This document shows positions 59,227-64,000 of a DNA stretch of 64,000 nucleotides, in pieces. Within the stretch, counting starts at the first letter, position 1; each line of letters starts with the position of its first letter. The notes beneath the pieces are model-generated. The model had not been told where the DNA came from, did not search any database, and saw nothing but the letters and a program-made list of their open reading frames with translations. Source of the stretch: Aestuariivita sp. (lineage in GTDB: Bacteria; Pseudomonadota; Alphaproteobacteria; Rhodobacterales; Rhodobacteraceae); contig JAPORY010000065.1 of assembly GCA_026709985.1 (NCBI GenBank), forward strand, positions 45,064-109,063, given 5' to 3'. The translations under genes and the position numbers were made by a program.

Positions 59227-61254
59227 ATGGAAATCTTTGCCGTCGCATTACCTGCCTTGTCGGATGCCGCTAGCCTGATATTTCAGCCTGTTGTATTGGC
59301 CCATCTCGTCCTCGGCGTCCTCATGGGATTGTGTATCGGCGTCTTCCCGGGCTTGGGAGGGATTGCCGGTCTATCGTTACTCTTGCCCTTTATGTTCGGT
59401 ATGGATCCAGCATTAGGGCTTGCCTTGATGATCGGGATGGTTGCGGTTGTGCCGACCTCCGACACCTTCGCCTCAGTCTTGATGGGGATTCCAGGCTCTT
59501 CGGCTTCACAAGCAACTGTTCTAGACGGCTTCCCGCTCGCTAAGAAAGGTGAAGCCGCACGCGCCCTATCGGCAGCATTTTCCTCATCACTCTTTGGTGG
59601 TCTCGTCGGCGCTGCCTTTTTGACGGTATTTATCCTCGTTGCCAGACCAGTTGTTTTGGAGTTTCGGACCCCGGAACTCTTGATGATCACGCTCTTTGGT
59701 CTCTCAATGGTCGGGATCCTAGCGGGCCGTGTCGCCATCAAGGGCCTCGTCGCTGCTGGCCTCGGGATGCTGATCGGAACAATCGGTGAGGGCGACAGCG
59801 CCGGTGAACTACGAATGGCAACATACGATATTCCCTATCTTGTCGACGGCTTCAAACTGGTCATCGTCGGTTTGGGCATTTTTGCTATCCCCGAAATTAT
59901 CGCGTTACTCCGTGCTGATCGGGCAATCGCGGATCGCAGCCCCCTCGGTGGTGGGTGGCTAAAGGGAGTACGCGATTGGTTCGCGAATCTTTGGCTGAGT
60001 GTGCGATGCTCAATTATCGGGGTGATCGTCGGTGTTATTCCAGGGTTGGGCGGCTCAGTCGTTGATTGGATTGCCTATGGACACTCAGTGCAAACCAGTC
60101 GCGATAAGTCCAACTTTGGCAGCGGCGAAATTCGGGGGGTTATTGGACCCGAAAGTTCCAACAATGCAAAGGAAGGCGGTGGGTTGGTTCCGACCTTGCT
60201 CTTTGGAATTCCGGGGTCGGGCTCTATGGCGATTTTTATCGGTGCAATCGCCTTGCTGGGAGCAGGTAACATTGAGGTTGGTCCCTCAATGCTCAAGAAT
60301 AATCTTGATATTACCTATGCCATCGTCTGGTTACTCGCGTTAGCCAATGTTGTTGGTACGCTGATCTGTATCGCCGCCTCTGGTGCTATTGCACGATTAA
60401 CAACTATTCCCTTCGTTCTGTTAGCGCCATTCTTGCTCATGATTATATCCTTTGCGGCTTTTCAATCTGGGCAAAGTCTAATGGATTTAGTGGCGCTGTT
60501 TGGGATCGGTTTTCTGGGTATTATGATGCGTCGATTTGATTGGTCGAGGCCAGCTTTCTTGATCGGTTTTGTTCTATCCAACCCGGCCGAAACTTACGCT
60601 AATCAAGCGGTTCAAATTGCCCAGTCCCGGTTTCGAAAGAGCTTTGAAGATGGGATCGATTATATATTCTCGCCCATCGTGATTGTCTTGATCGTTCTAA
60701 CTGTTGTGTCGGTCATAATTGGCTTGCGGCAAGCGAAGCAGATCATGGCAGAGGGAGCGGTGAAAGGCGGTCAAAAACCAGCTGCAACAATTTTCACCTT
60801 GGCTATTTTTTCATATCTTATTCTCGCCTATGTGAATGCCTCTTTGATTCCTGATTATGCCGCCGCGGATCGGATTTTCCCCTGCTTTGTTGCGGGAGTA
60901 TCAATCGTTGGATGCGCGATTTTGCTCGTTCAAATGATTCGAAGGCCAATGACGGATGCGATCTTTGCTGATCGCGAGGCGGTCGGCAATGACGGATCCG
61001 TTCAGGGTTTATGGTCTACACTCTGCTGGTTCGCAGCGCTCTTGATCCTCACGGCTGCGATCGGATTTATTTTGGCGCTAGCTGTGTTTTTGATATTGTT
61101 CTTACGTTATCGGGCTGGTCGGAGTTGGAGCTTTGCCGGCATCTATACCCTCGCCGGTATCGGTTTTATGAGCCTGCTAGCCAGGTTGTTAAACCGTGAT
61201 TTTCCGCCTGGCCTGTTACAAGAATTTGTAAACTTGCCCTGGCCATTGGGATGA
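59227..61254 (+). CDS. tctA: TctA-TctB fused tricarboxylate permease
   Basis: The 675-residue protein has a TctA part (about 1-510) with a dozen helices and the family motifs GVFPGLGGIAGLSLLLPFMFGM, VVPTSDTFASVLMGIPGSSASQATVLDG and the internal-repeat GVIPGLGGSVVDWIAYGHS. After ~510 come four further helices (about 520-660) that match the small subunit TctB. The two subunits are usually separate proteins. It is a secondary, ion-coupled carboxylate importer. The ATG lies 20 bp after the hairpin; its stop overlaps prpF as ATGA. Confidence 0.9.
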   Translation: MEIFAVALPALSDAASLIFQPVVLAHLVLGVLMGLCIGVFPGLGGIAGLSLLLPFMFGMDPALGLALMIGMVAVVPTSDTFASVLMGIPGSSASQATVLDGFPLAKKGEAARALSAAFSSSLFGGLVGAAFLTVFILVARPVVLEFRTPELLMITLFGLSMVGILAGRVAIKGLVAAGLGMLIGTIGEGDSAGELRMATYDIPYLVDGFKLVIVGLGIFAIPEIIALLRADRAIADRSPLGGGWLKGVRDWFANLWLSVRCSIIGVIVGVIPGLGGSVVDWIAYGHSVQTSRDKSNFGSGEIRGVIGPESSNNAKEGGGLVPTLLFGIPGSGSMAIFIGAIALLGAGNIEVGPSMLKNNLDITYAIVWLLALANVVGTLICIAASGAIARLTTIPFVLLAPFLLMIISFAAFQSGQSLMDLVALFGIGFLGIMMRRFDWSRPAFLIGFVLSNPAETYANQAVQIAQSRFRKSFEDGIDYIFSPIVIVLIVLTVVSVIIGLRQAKQIMAEGAVKGGQKPAATIFTLAIFSYLILAYVNASLIPDYAAADRIFPCFVAGVSIVGCAILLVQMIRRPMTDAIFADREAVGNDGSVQGLWSTLCWFAALLILTAAIGFILALAVFLILFLRYRAGRSWSFAGIYTLAGIGFMSLLARLLNRDFPPGLLQEFVNLPWPLG

Positions 61255-62327
61255 ACACAGGGGCAATTCCTTTCTTGTTTATGCGCGGCGGCACCTCGCG
61301 TGGTCCCTACTTCCGTCGCTGTGATTTGCCGCAAAATAGGGATGATCTATCGAAAGTATTGATGGCGATAATGGGTGCGGGATATCCACAAAACATTGAC
61401 GGCCTAGGCGGTGGCACGTCGGTGACAACTAAGGTGGCAATGCTGTCGGCCTCCGATGATAATTGGGCAGACGTCGACTATTTTTTTGCACAGGTGGGGG
61501 TTGAGACGCGCACGGTAGATTACAAACCGACTTGCGGAAATATTTTGGCTGGTGTTGGACCCGCGGCCATTGAGATGGGACTAGTTTCTCCCTCTGAGAT
61601 GACAACGCAGGTGCGCATTCGGGCAGTAAACACGGAGGCTCGTATTATCGCGACGGTAATGACAGACCAAGACGGAACTGTCATTTATGATGGGGATTTC
61701 ACTATAGCAGGTGTTCATGGTACGGCCGCGCCCGTCAAACTAGAATTCCACGATTTGGTTGGCAGTGTCACAGGCACGATGTTTCCAACGGGGGCTCGCT
61801 CGGAGCAAATCAAGGGCGTTACGGTGACCTGTATGGATGTCACGATGCCAATGGTGATTGCTCGTGCAGACGCATTCGATCTGACGGGCTCAGAACTCCC
61901 CGAGGATTTAAACAGAGATCGTAATCTTTTTGCAAGACTTGAGGCTGTTCGGATTGTTGCCGGGGAGCGGATGGGTATGGGGGATGTATCGAAGTCCGTA
62001 ACCCCCAAAGTAGGTTTAATCAGCGCTCCGGCAGCGGGTGGTCATCATGCGCGGGTTCGATATTTTACCCCAGCGACGTGCCATCCGACGCTAGCAGTAA
62101 CGGGTTCCCAATGTATCGCTGCGTGCTTGCTTGCTCCCAGCACAGTCGCAGAGGGTTTGGTCGCCAAGCCAGATCGAAATCCGATGGTCATTACATTGGA
62201 ACATCCGATGGGAAGTATCGACGTTTCGATGACATACCGTTATCGTCAACAAGAATTAGAGGTTATATCTGCTGGATTGGTGCGAACTGCGCGCAAGATT
62301 GCTTCTGGAAATGTTTTTGTGCCTTAG
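61251..62327 (+). CDS. PrpF-family isomerase (4-oxalomesaconate tautomerase-like)
   Basis: The 358-residue protein has the PrpF/GalD signatures: IPFLFMRGGTSRGPYF at the N-terminus, GLGGGTSVTTKVAML and the Cys motif YKPTCGNILAGVGPAAIE. A further GGHHARVRYFTPATCHPTLAVTG block is near the C-terminus. Family members isomerise aconitate-like acids; GalD acts on 4-oxalomesaconate in gallate and protocatechuate meta-cleavage pathways. The overlap with tctAB suggests that the imported acid is its substrate or is metabolically close to it. Confidence 0.85.
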   Translation: MNTGAIPFLFMRGGTSRGPYFRRCDLPQNRDDLSKVLMAIMGAGYPQNIDGLGGGTSVTTKVAMLSASDDNWADVDYFFAQVGVETRTVDYKPTCGNILAGVGPAAIEMGLVSPSEMTTQVRIRAVNTEARIIATVMTDQDGTVIYDGDFTIAGVHGTAAPVKLEFHDLVGSVTGTMFPTGARSEQIKGVTVTCMDVTMPMVIARADAFDLTGSELPEDLNRDRNLFARLEAVRIVAGERMGMGDVSKSVTPKVGLISAPAAGGHHARVRYFTPATCHPTLAVTGSQCIAACLLAPSTVAEGLVAKPDRNPMVITLEHPMGSIDVSMTYRYRQQELEVISAGLVRTARKIASGNVFVP

Positions 62328-62384
62328 TCAATCCCTCAAAGCACTTTCGAATATTGCTGAAGGCGATTAGAAACGAGGAATGAG

Positions 62385-62618
62385 ATGGGTATTGATCAAT
62401 CAATTACGCAAGCAAAAGCCAGTCTGAGCGATGCCTATCGACAGTTGACCTTGGAGATTCGTGCCTATCCAACGCCGATCGCAGGATGTGATGAGCAGTA
62501 TAATCACTTCCTCAGCTATCGCAATGCTGTCTCTGAAGCTCTTCAGGCTTTAGAACGACCGCAATTTGTTGCCACGTCGCGTCGTTTGGAGTCTGGCGAC
62601 CAAGTAGAAAGTAGGTAA
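62385..62618 (+). CDS. Small hypothetical protein
   Basis: The 77-residue product starts MGIDQSITQAKASLSDAYRQL and contains RAYPTPIAGCDEQYNHFLSYR. It is soluble and helical. Similar small proteins of unknown function occur in alphaproteobacteria, as far as I recall. GAGG lies 5 bases before the ATG. It follows prpF by 57 bp and may be co-transcribed. Confidence 0.6.
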   Translation: MGIDQSITQAKASLSDAYRQLTLEIRAYPTPIAGCDEQYNHFLSYRNAVSEALQALERPQFVATSRRLESGDQVESR

Positions 62619-62847
62619 CGGCCAGCAGGTCTTTGTATACACTCCAGCATTCGATGCCCTCGGGTAAATTCATTTCCGCACACGGCATTGATCACCTAGC
62701 CGCATTATGACCTAGCAGTCGTAGATCCTTGAGATGAGCGTTGCCGAACAGCAAGGAGGCTTAACCATAAGCCCGACTGCAAAGCAGCACCTTCGCTGAA
62801 CGAGCTTCAAGGGATAAATCGCGTGCGAGGTTGGTGATTTATTGGGC

Positions 62848-63400
62848 CTACAGAGAGTCCAGCGGGAACGATGTAACTTCAAAGGGCGCTATTGAGGCCG
62901 GTTCATTATCCGCTAGCGTCTTTGGTAGCACCCAGTATCCTTGGCGCCATTCAAACGCTTCCATAGTCTTCTCATCTGGGTCAATGAACCGTAGATGCGA
63001 TACTTTTTCGCGTACATAAATCACTCGTTTTTCAATTTGATCAATTCGGCGTGTCGAAGGCGACAGCACTTCACATACCCAATCCGGCGGGATTTCACAA
63101 TAAGCCGAAGCGGGATAGTCCGGCATTGTATCGCGGCGCCAACCAGCAACATCTGGCACAACGATATCAGCACTGAGGTGCAACTCGGGCTCAAAGACAA
63201 TCCACCAGCCGCCGGGCCCGCCGTCACCAAAGCCAAAGGATTGACTCAGTTTTTCACTGATTGCGGTGCAGGTCCAAGCATGACACGGGCCGTGCATGTG
63301 TGTAGAGCGTTCCGGCGAGCACCGCGGCGATCAGATGCGGCGCCGCCGTCAGCACACCCTCGTACGTCGCTGGAGTTTGGACCTGTACCGGTTCCCGCAT
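62848..63400 (-). pseudogene. Uma2-family PD-(D/E)xK nuclease, frameshifted
   Basis: The N-terminal part starts at the ATG at 63400 (MREPVQVQTPATYEGVL, APHLIAAVLAGTLYTHARP). It continues in a second frame from about 63280 (CTAISEKLSQSFGFGDGGPGGWWIVFEPELHL, IVVPDVAGWRRD, PPDWVCEVLSPSTRRID), the standard Uma2/DUF820 order including the D...E(V)-S core. A one-base frameshift near 63280 separates them. It may be a decayed gene or a sequence error. Uma2 proteins are widespread, mostly uncharacterised nucleases. Confidence 0.7.
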
Positions 63401-63534
63401 GACAATAGCATCGGCTTCTAAAGCGTATGATTGTGAATGAGATTAGGCATTTCGGTTGAACAGGTTAATGTTCCTGCGAATACACAGAGATAGATCATTT
63501 TCTGGATGAGATGGCGTCTGCGGGGCGGTAGCCA

Positions 63535-63723
63535 ATGCGACAATGGGTTTGTTCGACCTATGGCACCGAGCATGATCGCGATCTCAACGCGGTTCGGAAT
63601 ATTCGGCAGCAAGGTATCTCGAAACTCAAGGCGGAAGGGCTATTCGTCTCTGCTTGTGGAGGCTTGCATAAGACGGGCACATTGCCCGCAGTCGTCAGAG
63701 AAGCAAGAAGCCCCATCCTTTAG
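63535..63723 (+). mobile_element. IS200/IS605-family TnpB C-terminal fragment
   Basis: The frame reads VCSTYGTEHDRDLNAVRNIRQQG and ends KTGTLPAVVREARSPIL, the zinc-finger/RuvC-III end of TnpB. The second Cys of the CxxC is Tyr here, and the N-terminal ~300 residues are absent, so it is a dead remnant. A GCCCC...TTTAGGGCGGG stretch after it resembles the right-end hairpin of IS605-type elements. Confidence 0.75.
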
Positions 63724-64000
63724 GGCGGGAGTAGTCACGGGATGGTTGGATCATCAAGCCCGTCAGCTTCCCCTTATTATCATGATGAGTAATCAACGGG
63801 TGCTCGGTACAGGAAACCCCTGTGGGTGGATGACGGCCAAAAAACTGAGAAATTGAGATGGTCACAAAACCGAAACTAGCCTTAGTCATACTGACATCGG
63901 GATTAGAAACCCCAACTTATCAGGAAATAAGGCCAGAAAAATATAGGGGATTACTAAGATAACTTGACGTGACACATTATATTGTGTTCCGATCGTAATG

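Noticed and set aside
63859..63963. 34-codon frame near the right end of the window
   Set aside because: It is very short, has no clear ribosome site and no recognisable sequence.

Overview
The window carries most of a large integrated conjugative element (about 1 to 57.3 kb) followed by a short stretch of chromosome-like sequence (about 57.9 to 64 kb). The host is probably an alphaproteobacterium. The Trb/TraB/TraF transfer genes resemble those of rhizobial and Ti-type plasmids, and the flank encodes a TctC/TctA-TctB uptake operon with a PrpF-type tautomerase and a Uma2-type nuclease remnant. This is inference from protein resemblance only; no rRNA or tRNA is visible.

Layout. From 0.6 to 24.4 kb a nearly continuous minus-strand operon encodes an IncP/VirB-like (MPF-T) type IV secretion system. 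In transcription order it holds trbB, trbC, trbG, a DUF2726 membrane protein, trbH, trbE, trbJ, trbL, trbF, a methyltransferase-nuclease fusion, trbI, a lysozyme-TrbL fusion, a second lysozyme, traB, a coupling protein fused to a Toprim/primase module, ArdC, traF and a relaxosome-like protein. Most genes overlap as ATGA or GTGA. A trbD-like gene lies on the opposite strand at the head of this operon. From 44.6 down to 25.2 kb a second minus-strand operon encodes an IncI-type thin (type IVb) pilus: a DNA methyltransferase, then pilL, N, O, a CFI-box protein, two secreted unknowns, pilP, Q, R, S, two PilV-like minor pilins, unknowns, a TSCPD protein and a prepilin peptidase. From 44.7 to 49.5 kb is a cargo and defence zone with a Dam-type methyltransferase and truncated NotI-like nuclease, a serine recombinase, an EcoRV-like nuclease remnant, an unknown gene and a broken DUF5131 gene. 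From 49.7 to 55.7 kb lies a degenerate second copy of the left transfer module, partly inverted and deleted, which created an in-frame TraB-ArdC chimera. A P4-type tyrosine integrase (56.0 to 57.3 kb) marks the right end.

How the parts fit. The Trb channel, coupling protein and thin pilus would act together in mating: the pilus for mate contact and aggregation, the channel for DNA export. ArdC and the methyltransferases would help the DNA survive restriction in recipients. No relaxase is recognised in the window; it may lie to the left of position 1.

Most notable observations: (1) a 12-G/C homopolymer just inside the start of the methyltransferase that heads the pilus operon, the classic architecture of a phase-variable methyltransferase; (2) a VirD4 coupling protein fused to a CHC2-like/Toprim primase module; (3) a lambda-R-type lysozyme fused to TrbL; (4) a methyltransferase-Mrr-like nuclease embedded in the secretion operon; (5) a duplicated and rearranged transfer module with a near-identical 247-bp patch between otherwise diverged copies; and (6) an EcoRV-like endonuclease remnant abutting a serine recombinase.
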